Assembly: GCA_934402155.1 (NCBI GenBank)
Contig: CAKRTP010000060.1
Coordinates: 1 to 11,230, forward strand
Direction of reading: 5' to 3'
Source of the DNA: an uncultured Blautia sp.
GTDB lineage: Bacteria; Bacillota; Clostridia; Lachnospirales; Lachnospiraceae
Length of the DNA stretch: 11,230 bases
Shown: positions 1 through 6,748 of the stretch, in pieces
How the letters are laid out: every line of letters begins with the position of its first letter
Position numbering within the stretch: the first letter of the stretch is position 1
The notes under the pieces: model-generated
Databases searched by the model: none
What the model was told of the DNA's origin: nothing
What the model saw: the letters and a program-made list of their open reading frames with translations, nothing else
Position numbers and translations under genes: made by a program

Positions 1-1
1 T

Positions 2-1381
2 ATGGCACAGTTATGGGGAGGACGTTTCACAAAGGAAACGGACAAACTGGTATACAATTTTAATGCATCTATTTCGTTTGACCAGAAATTTTATAAACAG
101 GATATCCGTGGAAGCAAGGCACATGTCAGAATGCTTGCAAAACAGGGGATTCTGACAGAAGAAGAAAGAGACCAGATCCTTGACGGCCTGGACAGTATTC
201 TTGCGGATGTAGAATCCGGCAAACTGGAGATCACAGCCGAATATGAGGATATCCACAGTTTTGTAGAGGCAAATCTGATCGACCGTATCGGAGATCCGGG
301 CAAGAAACTTCACACGGGAAGAAGCCGCAACGATCAGGTTGCACTTGATATGAAGCTTTATGTCCGCGATGAGGTTGATGAGATTGATGCAGAACTCAAA
401 AAGCTTCTGGAAGCACTTCAGACGATCATGGAGAATAATGTACACACTTATATGCCGGGATTTACACATCTTCAGAAGGCACAGCCTGTCACCCTGGCAC
501 ATCATGTGGGAGCATATTTCGAGATGTTCCGCAGAGACAGAAGCCGTATGGCGGATATCCGTAAACGTATGAATACCTGTCCGCTCGGTGCAGGTGCACT
601 TGCAGGAACTACTTATCCTCTGGACAGATTTTATACAGCAGAGCTGCTTGATTTTGATGAACCGACCAGAAACAGCATGGATTCCGTGTCTGACAGAGAT
701 TATGTAATAGAACTTCTTTCTGCGATGTCTACAGTTATGATGCATCTGAGCCGTTTCTGTGAGGAGATCATCCTCTGGAATTCCAACGAATATCGTTTCG
801 TGGAGATCGATGATGCCTACAGCACAGGAAGCAGCATTATGCCACAGAAGAAGAATCCTGATATTGCAGAGCTTGTTAGAGGAAAAACAGGCCGTGTCTA
901 TGGTGCCCTGACCTCTATACTGACAACGATGAAGGGAATTCCGCTCGCATATAACAAAGATATGCAGGAAGACAAAGAGCTGACCTTTGACGCGATCGAT
1001 ACTGTCAAAGGCTGTATTGCCCTGTTTACCGGCATGGTTTCCACAATGGAATTCCGCAAAGATGTTATGGAGGCAAGTGCCAAAAATGGTTTCACCAATG
1101 CGACAGATGCAGCAGACTATCTGGTAAATCATGGTGTACCGTTCCGCGATGCACATGGCATTGTAGGACGTCTTGTTCTTACCTGTATTGACAGAGGAAT
1201 TTCTCTCGATGAACTGCCTCTTGAAGATTACAAAGAGATCTCTCCTGTATTTGAACAGGACATTTATGAGGCAATCAGCATGAAGACCTGCGTGGAGAAG
1301 CGCGAAACTTATGGTGCACCGGGACCGAAGGTCATGGAGCAGGTTATCGCATCAAATCGGGAATATTTGAAAAATAATTAA
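2..1381 (+). CDS. argH: Argininosuccinate lyase
   Basis: This enzyme cleaves argininosuccinate to arginine and fumarate, the last step of arginine synthesis, in the cytoplasm. The 459-residue length is normal for the family. The start MAQLWGGRF is the usual ArgH N-terminus, so the gene is complete although its ribosome site lies outside the window. Visible family motifs are TGRSRNDQ (about 105-112), GFTHLQKAQP (153-162), in which His156 is the expected catalytic histidine, and the fumarase/aspartase-superfamily signature GSSIMPQKKNPD (276-287), whose serine pair supplies the catalytic Ser. The superfamily works as a homotetramer with shared active sites. No argG is present in the visible part; it may lie upstream. 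No intrinsic terminator follows, and the next gene has its own promoter. Family assignment is very secure. Confidence 0.97.
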   Translation: MAQLWGGRFTKETDKLVYNFNASISFDQKFYKQDIRGSKAHVRMLAKQGILTEEERDQILDGLDSILADVESGKLEITAEYEDIHSFVEANLIDRIGDPGKKLHTGRSRNDQVALDMKLYVRDEVDEIDAELKKLLEALQTIMENNVHTYMPGFTHLQKAQPVTLAHHVGAYFEMFRRDRSRMADIRKRMNTCPLGAGALAGTTYPLDRFYTAELLDFDEPTRNSMDSVSDRDYVIELLSAMSTVMMHLSRFCEEIILWNSNEYRFVEIDDAYSTGSSIMPQKKNPDIAELVRGKTGRVYGALTSILTTMKGIPLAYNKDMQEDKELTFDAIDTVKGCIALFTGMVSTMEFRKDVMEASAKNGFTNATDAADYLVNHGVPFRDAHGIVGRLVLTCIDRGISLDELPLEDYKEISPVFEQDIYEAISMKTCVEKRETYGAPGPKVMEQVIASNREYLKNN

Positions 1382-1389
1382 AAAACCTC

Positions 1390-1418
1390 TTGCATTTTTA
1401 TACAAAGTGGTATAGTAT
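1390..1418 (+). promoter_or_regulatory. Putative sigma-A promoter of asd
   Basis: The -35 box TTGCAT (1390-1395) is followed after 17 bp by TAGTAT (1413-1418). TATAGT at 1411-1416 is an alternative -10 box with a 15-bp spacer. It lies in the argH-asd gap and would give an untranslated leader of about 60 bases. The -10 region sits in a small dyad, TAGTA-TG-TACTA (1413-1424). The leader is too short for a lysine riboswitch. Confidence 0.55.
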
Positions 1419-1488
1419 GTACTAAGAAAACAGATGTGTGCCAGACAAAGACACATAAAGAATCAATGAGTGAGGAGAAAATGTTATT

Positions 1489-2574
1489 ATGAGCGAAAAA
1501 CTGAGAGTCGGCATTTTAGGCGCTACCGGAATGGTAGGACAGAGATTTATCTCCCTTTTGGAGAATCATCCGTGGTTTGAGGTTGTTACTCTTGCTGCAA
1601 GCCCGAGAAGCGCAGGTAAGACCTACGAAGAAGCTGTAGGCGGAAGATGGAAAATGGATACTCCGATGCCGGAAGCAGTAAAGAATATTGTTGTAATGAA
1701 TGTTAATGAGGTAGAGAAAGTTGCTTCTACCGTAGATTTTGTATTCTCAGCAGTTGATATGTCCAAGGATGAGATCAAAGCGATCGAAGAAGAATACGCA
1801 AAGACAGAGACACCGGTTGTATCCAACAACAGTGCACACCGCTGGACACCGGATGTACCGATGGTAGTTCCGGAAATCAACCCGCAGCATTTTGATGTGA
1901 TCCAGTACCAGAAGAAACGTCTTGGAACAACCAGAGGTTTTATCGCTGTTAAACCAAACTGCTCTATCCAGAGTTATGCACCGGTACTTACTGCATGGAA
2001 AGAGTTTGAGCCATATGAAGTAGTTGCAACTACATATCAGGCAATCTCCGGAGCCGGAAAAACATTCAAAGACTGGCCGGAAATGGAACACAATATTATT
2101 CCATACATTGGCGGCGAGGAAGAGAAGAGTGAGAAAGAACCTCTGAGACTGTGGGGCAAGATTGAGGACGGTGTGATCGTTCCGGCTTCTGAGCCGGTAA
2201 TCACCTGCCAGTGTCTGCGTGTTCCGGTACTCAACGGACATACTGCTGCAGTATTTGTTAAATTCCGCAAGAAACCATCCAAAGAACAGCTGATCGAAGC
2301 TCTGAGAAACTTCAGAGGACTTCCGCAGGAACTGGAGCTTCCGAGTGCACCGAAGAACTTTATCCAGTATCTTGAAGAAGACAATCGCCCACAGGTAAGT
2401 GAGGATGTCAACTACGAAAACGGAATGGGCATATCTATCGGACGTCTTCGTGAGGACACCGTTTATGATTACAAATTTGTAGGACTTTCCCACAATACTG
2501 TAAGAGGAGCTGCCGGTGGAGCTGTACTTTGTGCAGAGACACTGAAAGCAAAGGGATATATCACAAAGAAATAA
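1489..2574 (+). CDS. asd: Aspartate-semialdehyde dehydrogenase
   Basis: This enzyme reduces aspartyl phosphate to aspartate semialdehyde with NADPH, the branch point to lysine/diaminopimelate, threonine and methionine. The protein has 361 residues. The N-terminal Rossmann motif GATGMVGQ (11-18) binds the cofactor. The catalytic cysteine is Cys158 in KPNCSIQSY, and the probable catalytic histidine is His251 in NGHTAAVF. The VSNNSAHRW segment and the length place it with the archaeal/fungal-like branch that is also common in Clostridia, rather than with the E. coli type. The start is preceded by GAGGAG at 1472-1477, 11 bases upstream. It has its own promoter and a strong terminator, so it is probably monocistronic. 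A mini-ORF (1466-1492) overlaps the start as ATGA. Confidence 0.96.
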   Translation: MSEKLRVGILGATGMVGQRFISLLENHPWFEVVTLAASPRSAGKTYEEAVGGRWKMDTPMPEAVKNIVVMNVNEVEKVASTVDFVFSAVDMSKDEIKAIEEEYAKTETPVVSNNSAHRWTPDVPMVVPEINPQHFDVIQYQKKRLGTTRGFIAVKPNCSIQSYAPVLTAWKEFEPYEVVATTYQAISGAGKTFKDWPEMEHNIIPYIGGEEEKSEKEPLRLWGKIEDGVIVPASEPVITCQCLRVPVLNGHTAAVFVKFRKKPSKEQLIEALRNFRGLPQELELPSAPKNFIQYLEEDNRPQVSEDVNYENGMGISIGRLREDTVYDYKFVGLSHNTVRGAAGGAVLCAETLKAKGYITKK

Positions 2575-2600
2575 GACACAGCTTTTGCTGTGAGAACAGG

Positions 2601-2640
2601 AAACCGCTCCGTCAGGGATGCCTGACAGGGGCGGTTTTTT
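2601..2640 (+). terminator. Intrinsic terminator after asd
   Basis: The inner stem GTCAGG/CCTGAC (2611-2616 with 2621-2626) has a GATG loop. It stacks on the outer stem AAACCGCTCC/GGGGCGGTTT (2601-2610 with 2628-2637), which has one G-U pair and a single bulged A at 2627. A run of six T follows (2635-2640). A small perfect hairpin, CACAGC-TTTT-GCTGTG (2577-2592), lies just before it. Confidence 0.93.
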
Positions 2641-2658
2641 CATATAAACAAGGAAATT

Positions 2659-2688
2659 TTGCTGTGGAGAATATGCCGGATCTATGAT
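2659..2688 (+). promoter_or_regulatory. Putative sigma-A promoter of selD
   Basis: TTGCTG (2659-2664) and TATGAT (2683-2688) are separated by 18 bp. The site lies between the asd terminator and selD, where a new promoter is needed. A second TATGAT at 2688-2693 is spaced less well. Confidence 0.55.
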
Positions 2689-2722
2689 ATGATGAACATT
2701 ATAGAAAGGAGTATCAGATGAG

Positions 2723-3754
2723 ATGGAAAAGATATATCTGACAAAGCTTGCACCGAACTGTGGCTGTGCAGCCAAGGTCGGGCCCGGTACGCTTGCAGGA
2801 GTTCTCTGCAAACTGCCGAAATTTCATGATGAGCATCTTCTGGTGGGGACAGAAACTTCAGATGATGCGGCTGTATATAAGATTTCAGACGAACTGGCGA
2901 TGATCCAGACGCTTGATTTTTTTACACCGGTGGCAGACGATCCTTACGATTTCGGACAGATCGCGGCGGCGAATGCATTAAGTGATGTTTATGCTATGGG
3001 TGGAGAGCCAAAGACAGCATTGAATATTGTGGCTTTTCCGAAGGAGATGGATACAGAGATTCTTGGTGAGATCCTGAAAGGCGGAGCTGATAAAGTGCTG
3101 GAGGCAGGGGCAGTTCTTGCCGGAGGACATACGATCCAGGACGATACACCGAAATATGGTCTGAGTGTCACAGGTTTTGTGCATCCGGAGAAATTCTGGA
3201 AGAATTATGGAGCACAGACAGGAGACAGACTGATCCTGACCAAACCACTTGGCACAGGAATCGTCAATACGGCGATCAAGGCGGATCTCGTATCAGAGGA
3301 AGCGAGAGAGGCCGCACTCAGATCCATGAAGACACTGAATAAATATGCAAGGGATATTCTGAAAAAATATACAGTCCATGCATGTACTGATGTGACAGGC
3401 TTCGGTCTTGGCGGACATGGTACGGAGATGGCAGAGGGCAGCCAGAAGACACTGGTCATCGACACAGGATCACTGCCGGTTCTTCCGGATGTGGAAGAAT
3501 ATGCATCTATGGGACTGATCCCCGGCGGAGCATACCGCAACAGGGAATTTGCAGGAAAGGCAGGATATCAGAGCAGCGCGCAGCTCTGGAGAGAAGACCT
3601 TGTGTTTGATCCGCAGACATCCGGAGGACTTCTTGCGGCAGTTCCCAAAGAGGAGGCAGAAGAACTTCTTGCAGAGTTAAAGAAACTTGAGCTTCCCTGT
3701 GCAGTGATAGGAGAGGTCATTGACAGAAAAGACTGTGCATTGCTGATCCGATAA
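2723..3754 (+). CDS. selD: Selenide, water dikinase (selenophosphate synthase), Cys form
   Basis: This enzyme makes selenophosphate from selenide and ATP. Selenophosphate is the selenium donor for Sec-tRNA and for selenium-modified tRNA or molybdenum enzymes. The 343 residues match the family (E. coli has 347). The N-terminal active-site segment reads NCGCAAK (12-18). Cys15 lies three residues before Lys18, as catalytic Cys17 lies before Lys20 in E. coli. Both cysteine codons are TGT, so this is not a selenocysteine-containing copy. The PurM-like fold is supported by SDDAAVY (46-52), TLDFFTPVADDPYDFGQIAA and DVTGFGLGGH, all standard SelD motifs. The ribosome site AAAGGAG (2705-2711) is 11 bases from this ATG. 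A nearer ATG at 2718 opens only a 7-codon ORF. selA and selB are not in the window. Confidence 0.97.
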   Translation: MEKIYLTKLAPNCGCAAKVGPGTLAGVLCKLPKFHDEHLLVGTETSDDAAVYKISDELAMIQTLDFFTPVADDPYDFGQIAAANALSDVYAMGGEPKTALNIVAFPKEMDTEILGEILKGGADKVLEAGAVLAGGHTIQDDTPKYGLSVTGFVHPEKFWKNYGAQTGDRLILTKPLGTGIVNTAIKADLVSEEAREAALRSMKTLNKYARDILKKYTVHACTDVTGFGLGGHGTEMAEGSQKTLVIDTGSLPVLPDVEEYASMGLIPGGAYRNREFAGKAGYQSSAQLWREDLVFDPQTSGGLLAAVPKEEAEELLAELKKLELPCAVIGEVIDRKDCALLIR

Positions 3755-3766
3755 CTGTGAGTTATC
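3750..3766 (+). repeat. Short hairpin spanning the selD stop codon
   Basis: GATAACT-GTG-AGTTATC is a perfect 7-bp stem with a 3-base loop, and it contains the selD TAA (3752-3754). No T-run follows, so it is not a canonical intrinsic terminator. It could protect the mRNA 3' end or be chance. Confidence 0.4.
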
Positions 3767-3811
3767 AGTAAAGGCAAAAACTTTGTTAATAAAATATCGA
3801 CCTTTATTGAA

Positions 3812-3859
3812 ATTGTGTTGAGAAATTTTATTGAAAATGCTATAATAAATTCACACAAT
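3812..3859 (+). repeat. Inverted repeat flanking the channel-gene promoter
   Basis: ATTGTGT (3812-3818) and ACACAAT (3853-3859) are perfect 7-bp inverted copies on either side of the -35/-10 pair. In the same region TTTATTGAAA occurs twice (3803-3812 and 3827-3836) as a direct repeat with a 24-bp period. Either could be a regulator site; no known operator consensus fits well. Confidence 0.35.
3818..3846 (+). promoter_or_regulatory. Near-consensus sigma-A promoter of the formate/nitrite channel operon
   Basis: TTGAGA (3818-3823), an exact 17-bp spacer and perfect TATAAT (3841-3846) form the best promoter in the window. The expected start near 3853 leaves a leader of about 90 bases before the channel ATG. 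No stronger promoter is seen before topB, so it probably drives the next three genes. Confidence 0.8.
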
Positions 3860-3865
3860 ATGCGG

Positions 3866-3923
3866 AGGATATATTGAATTATAACAACGATTTAGCTGTT
3901 AAATCATAAATACAATATATCCT
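3866..3923 (+). repeat. 11-bp perfect inverted repeat in the channel-gene leader
   Basis: AGGATATATTG (3866-3876) pairs perfectly with CAATATATCCT (3913-3923) across a 36-base loop. Inside the loop a second small stem, GATTTA (3889-3894) with TAAATC (3900-3905), can form. The right arm ends three bases before the AAAGGAAGG ribosome site (3927-3935) of the channel gene. The structure would be transcribed from the promoter at 3818-3846. It is not a riboswitch class I recognise. Confidence 0.6.
3874..3909 (+). CDS. Possible 11-residue leader peptide (speculative)
   Basis: A TTG codon five bases after GGAGG (3864-3868) opens an 11-codon frame, read as MNYNNDLAVKS if TTG initiates, with stop TAA at 3907-3909. 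The frame fills the loop of the 11-bp inverted repeat, and its ribosome site and start codon lie in the left arm. Its composition does not point to amino-acid attenuation (no codon run). Such a short frame can occur by chance, so translation is unproven. Confidence 0.25.
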   Translation: MNYNNDLAVKS

Positions 3924-3943
3924 GGGAAAGGAAGGTATTTTTT

Positions 3944-4702
3944 ATGAATCATGAGGATGTACAGAAAGTATCAAACGCAGCAAATGCAAAGATCACTCTG
4001 CTTCAGAACAATTTCCTGAAGTATTTTATGAGAGCGGTCATGGCAGGATTCTTCATTGTGGTAGCAATGATCTTTTCCAATGTAGTCGGTAATGTATTTT
4101 CCGGAGCAGAGGAACCGGCCTGGGGTAAATTTCTGGGAGCAGTTGTGTTCTCAATTGCCGTTCTTCTGATCTCAATGGTCGGAGGAGAACTCTTTACAGG
4201 AAATAACCTGGTCATGGCATTTGGCGCTTATGACAGGAAGGTAAGCTGGGGAGATGCAGGTAAGGTATGGCTTGTAAGCTACATAGGAAACTTTGTGGGA
4301 TGCCTGATCCTTTCTCTTATTTTCGTATGGGCAGGAGCTTCAGGAACCGGAGATTATTTTGCTGGGTTTATCGGAAACAAGCTTGCAATCCCGGCAGGTC
4401 AGATGTTTTTCCGTGCAGTTTTGTGTAATTTCTTTGTATGTCTTGGGGTACTTTGCGGAATCAAATTAAAGAGTGAGGCTGCAAAGTGTTTGATGATCAT
4501 TATATGTATTTCCGGCTTTGTTGTCAGTGGATTTGAGCACTGTGTTGCAAATATGGGTATTTTTGTGACAGCAGCCTGCCTGGTACCGGGTCTTTCCATT
4601 GGTGCAATGTTCAAAAGCATGGTGATCGTTACACTGGGAAATATGGTTGGCGGTGCAGTTCTTCTTGCATGGCCGCTTAGAAAGATGAGTGCAGATCAAT
4701 AA
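3944..4702 (+). CDS. Formate/nitrite transporter family channel (FocA/NirC/HSC type)
   Basis: This is an inner-membrane pentameric channel for small monovalent anions such as formate, nitrite or hydrosulfide. The 252-residue protein has about six hydrophobic segments. Family marks are GGELFTGNNLVMAFG (80-94), the counterpart of the GAELFTS segment of E. coli FocA, and SGFEHCVANM (195-204), which carries the conserved pore histidine, here His199. An amphipathic N-terminal stretch precedes the first helix, as in FocA. The ribosome site AAAGGAAGG (3927-3935) fixes the start. The substrate cannot be decided from sequence: no formate lyase, nitrite reductase or sulfite reductase gene is adjacent. 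Formate export is plausible for a fermentative Clostridia. selD lies upstream, but each gene has its own promoter. Confidence 0.93.
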   Translation: MNHEDVQKVSNAANAKITLLQNNFLKYFMRAVMAGFFIVVAMIFSNVVGNVFSGAEEPAWGKFLGAVVFSIAVLLISMVGGELFTGNNLVMAFGAYDRKVSWGDAGKVWLVSYIGNFVGCLILSLIFVWAGASGTGDYFAGFIGNKLAIPAGQMFFRAVLCNFFVCLGVLCGIKLKSEAAKCLMIIICISGFVVSGFEHCVANMGIFVTAACLVPGLSIGAMFKSMVIVTLGNMVGGAVLLAWPLRKMSADQ

Positions 4703-4703
4703 T

Positions 4704-6722
4704 ATGAGTAAGGCTTTATATATTGCAGAGAAACCGAGCGTCGCTCAGGAATTTGCAAAAGCATTAAAAATAAACGGACAGAGAAAAGACGGATACCTGG
4801 AATCAGAAGATTCCGTAGTGACCTGGTGCGTAGGGCACCTCGTCACTATGAGTTATCCCGAAAAATATGACATCAAGTACAAAAGGTGGAGTTTTGATAC
4901 CCTGCCTTTTTTGCCGTGTGAATTTAAATACGAGGTGATTCCGGGGGTTCAGAAACAGTTTGACATTGTGAAAAGGCTTCTGAACCGGCCGGATGTAGAA
5001 ACCATCTATGTATGTACTGACTCCGGACGTGAAGGAGAATATATCTACCGTCTGGTAGCACAGATGGCAGGAGTGAAGGATAAACAGCAGAGACGTGTCT
5101 GGATTGATTCTCAGACAGAAGAAGAGATCCTGAGAGGGATCCGTGAGGCGAAAGATCTGTCAGCGTATGACAATCTGGCAAATTCCGCCTACCTTCGTGC
5201 CAAAGAAGATTATCTTATGGGAATCAATTTTTCCAGAGTGCTTACACTGCGCTATGGAAACAGTGTCTCGGGTTATCTGAAAAACAAATATCAGGCGATC
5301 GCGGTGGGAAGGGTCATGACCTGTGTTCTCGGCATGGTCGTGCGCAGAGAGCGGGAAATCCGTTCTTTTGTGAAGACACCGTTTTACCGGGTGATCTCCG
5401 GAATCGTTCTGGAAGGAGAGAAATTTGACGGTGAGTGGCGTGCAGCAGAAGGGAGCAGGTATTTCAAGTCTCCTTATCTGTATAAGGAAAACGGCTTCAA
5501 AGAAAGAAAACATGCACAGGAACTGATCGATTTCTTAAATACGGAGCAGCCGCTCAGGTGCTGTGTTGAAAAAATCGAGCGTAAGAAAGAAAACAAAAAT
5601 CCGCCGCTTCTTTTTAACCTGGCAGAGCTTCAGAATGTATGTTCCAAGCTGTTTAAGATCAGTCCGGATGAGACTTTAAAGATTGTTCAGGAATTATATG
5701 AAAAAAAACTGGTCACCTATCCCAGAACAGATGCGAGGGTGCTTTCCACTGCAGTGGCGAAGGAAATCTACAAAAATATCGCAGGTCTTCGTAATTATCC
5801 TGCGATCGGAAGCACAGCAGAAGAAATTCTGCAGATGGGAAGCTATAAGACTATTATAAAGACACGGTATGTCAATGATAAGCAGATCACGGATCATTAC
5901 GCGATCATTCCGACAGGACAGGGACTTAATGCCCTGAACAGGCTGCCGCTTACTTCACAGAGAGTTTATGAGACGATCGTGAGGCGTTTCTTATGTATTT
6001 TCTGTCCTCCGGCGGTCTATCAGAAGGTCAGCCTGGTGACAGAAATGCAGAAGGAGAAGTTCTTTTCCAGTTTCAAGGTTCTTCAGGAAGAAGGATATCT
6101 TAAATATGCAGTGAATTCTTTTGCACGCAGAAATGCAGGTGAAACGCAGGATACAGAAAAAAATGACGGCGAGGATGTTTCCTGTGATGCACGTCTTCTG
6201 TCTGCATTGCATAAGCTGAAAAAGGGTGATATACTGACTGTGGATTCGCTGGATATCAAAGAAGGCGAAACTTCACCGCCGAAACGCTACAATTCAGGTT
6301 CCATGATTCTTGCGATGGAGAATGCAGGACAGCTCATTGAGGATGAAGAACTGCGTGCACAGATCAAGGGAAGCGGAATTGGAACCAGTGCGACCAGAGC
6401 AGAGATCCTGAAGAAACTTTTCTCCATAAAATATCTTGCCCTTAATAAAAAGACACAGGTGATAACGCCGACTCTTCTGGGAGAGATGATCTTTGATGTG
6501 GTAAATTGTTCTATTCGACAGCTGTTGAATCCGGAACTGACCGCAAGCTGGGAGAAGGGACTGAACTATGTTGCAGAGGGAAGTATCACGCCGCAGGAAT
6601 ATATGGACAAACTTGAGCACTTTGTCCGGATCCGGACTGATCAGGTAGAGAAGAGTAACTATCAGTATGCACTGCGGCAGTTTTTTGATGCGGCGGCGGT
6701 CAATTACAAGAAGAAGCAGTAA
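4704..6722 (+). CDS. topB: DNA topoisomerase III (type IA)
   Basis: This type IA enzyme cuts one DNA strand to relax or decatenate DNA. The protein has 672 residues from ATG 4704. I prefer this over GTG 4689 because family members begin within a few residues of the IAEKPS Toprim motif. Toprim residues are Glu9 and the TDSGREGE motif (about 105-112). The catalytic tyrosine is Tyr339 in VTYPRTDAR. HYAIIPTG and GIGTSATRAEIL are further type IA marks. The second Toprim Asp of the DxD motif is Gly here, a variant that, from memory, also occurs in Firmicutes and Bacteroidetes relatives. There is no C-terminal Cys4 zinc finger. The start lies one base after the channel gene's TAA (4700-4702) with only a weak ribosome site, which suggests translational coupling. 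Lachnospiraceae often carry more than one TopB. Confidence 0.94.
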   Translation: MSKALYIAEKPSVAQEFAKALKINGQRKDGYLESEDSVVTWCVGHLVTMSYPEKYDIKYKRWSFDTLPFLPCEFKYEVIPGVQKQFDIVKRLLNRPDVETIYVCTDSGREGEYIYRLVAQMAGVKDKQQRRVWIDSQTEEEILRGIREAKDLSAYDNLANSAYLRAKEDYLMGINFSRVLTLRYGNSVSGYLKNKYQAIAVGRVMTCVLGMVVRREREIRSFVKTPFYRVISGIVLEGEKFDGEWRAAEGSRYFKSPYLYKENGFKERKHAQELIDFLNTEQPLRCCVEKIERKKENKNPPLLFNLAELQNVCSKLFKISPDETLKIVQELYEKKLVTYPRTDARVLSTAVAKEIYKNIAGLRNYPAIGSTAEEILQMGSYKTIIKTRYVNDKQITDHYAIIPTGQGLNALNRLPLTSQRVYETIVRRFLCIFCPPAVYQKVSLVTEMQKEKFFSSFKVLQEEGYLKYAVNSFARRNAGETQDTEKNDGEDVSCDARLLSALHKLKKGDILTVDSLDIKEGETSPPKRYNSGSMILAMENAGQLIEDEELRAQIKGSGIGTSATRAEILKKLFSIKYLALNKKTQVITPTLLGEMIFDVVNCSIRQLLNPELTASWEKGLNYVAEGSITPQEYMDKLEHFVRIRTDQVEKSNYQYALRQFFDAAAVNYKKKQ

Positions 6723-6748
6723 CGTCAAAATGAGGAGGAAACACCTAA

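Noticed and set aside
11..1156. A 381-codon minus-strand reading frame opposite argH
   Set aside because: It is the antisense of a certain argH, rich in Cys and His, with no ribosome site or family motif.
1425..1488. A lysine riboswitch in the asd leader
   Set aside because: The leader is about 60 bases, and only a weak ATGTGT/ACACAT stem (1434-1439/1451-1456) is seen; a lysine riboswitch needs about three times that length.
2756..2770. A selenocysteine codon in selD
   Set aside because: Both candidate positions are TGT; no in-frame TGA or SECIS-like hairpin is needed to read the gene.
1747..2811. A 354-codon minus-strand frame opposite asd, the terminator and the selD start
   Set aside because: It crosses a strong terminator and two gene starts and has no recognisable motif; it is a by-product of codon use on the plus strand.
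3750..3800. An intrinsic terminator after selD
   Set aside because: The GATAACT/AGTTATC hairpin is followed by a purine-rich stretch and no T-run.
3812..3859. A Rex operator at the channel promoter
   Set aside because: TTGTG and CACAA ends are present, but they are separated by more than 30 bp instead of about 8.
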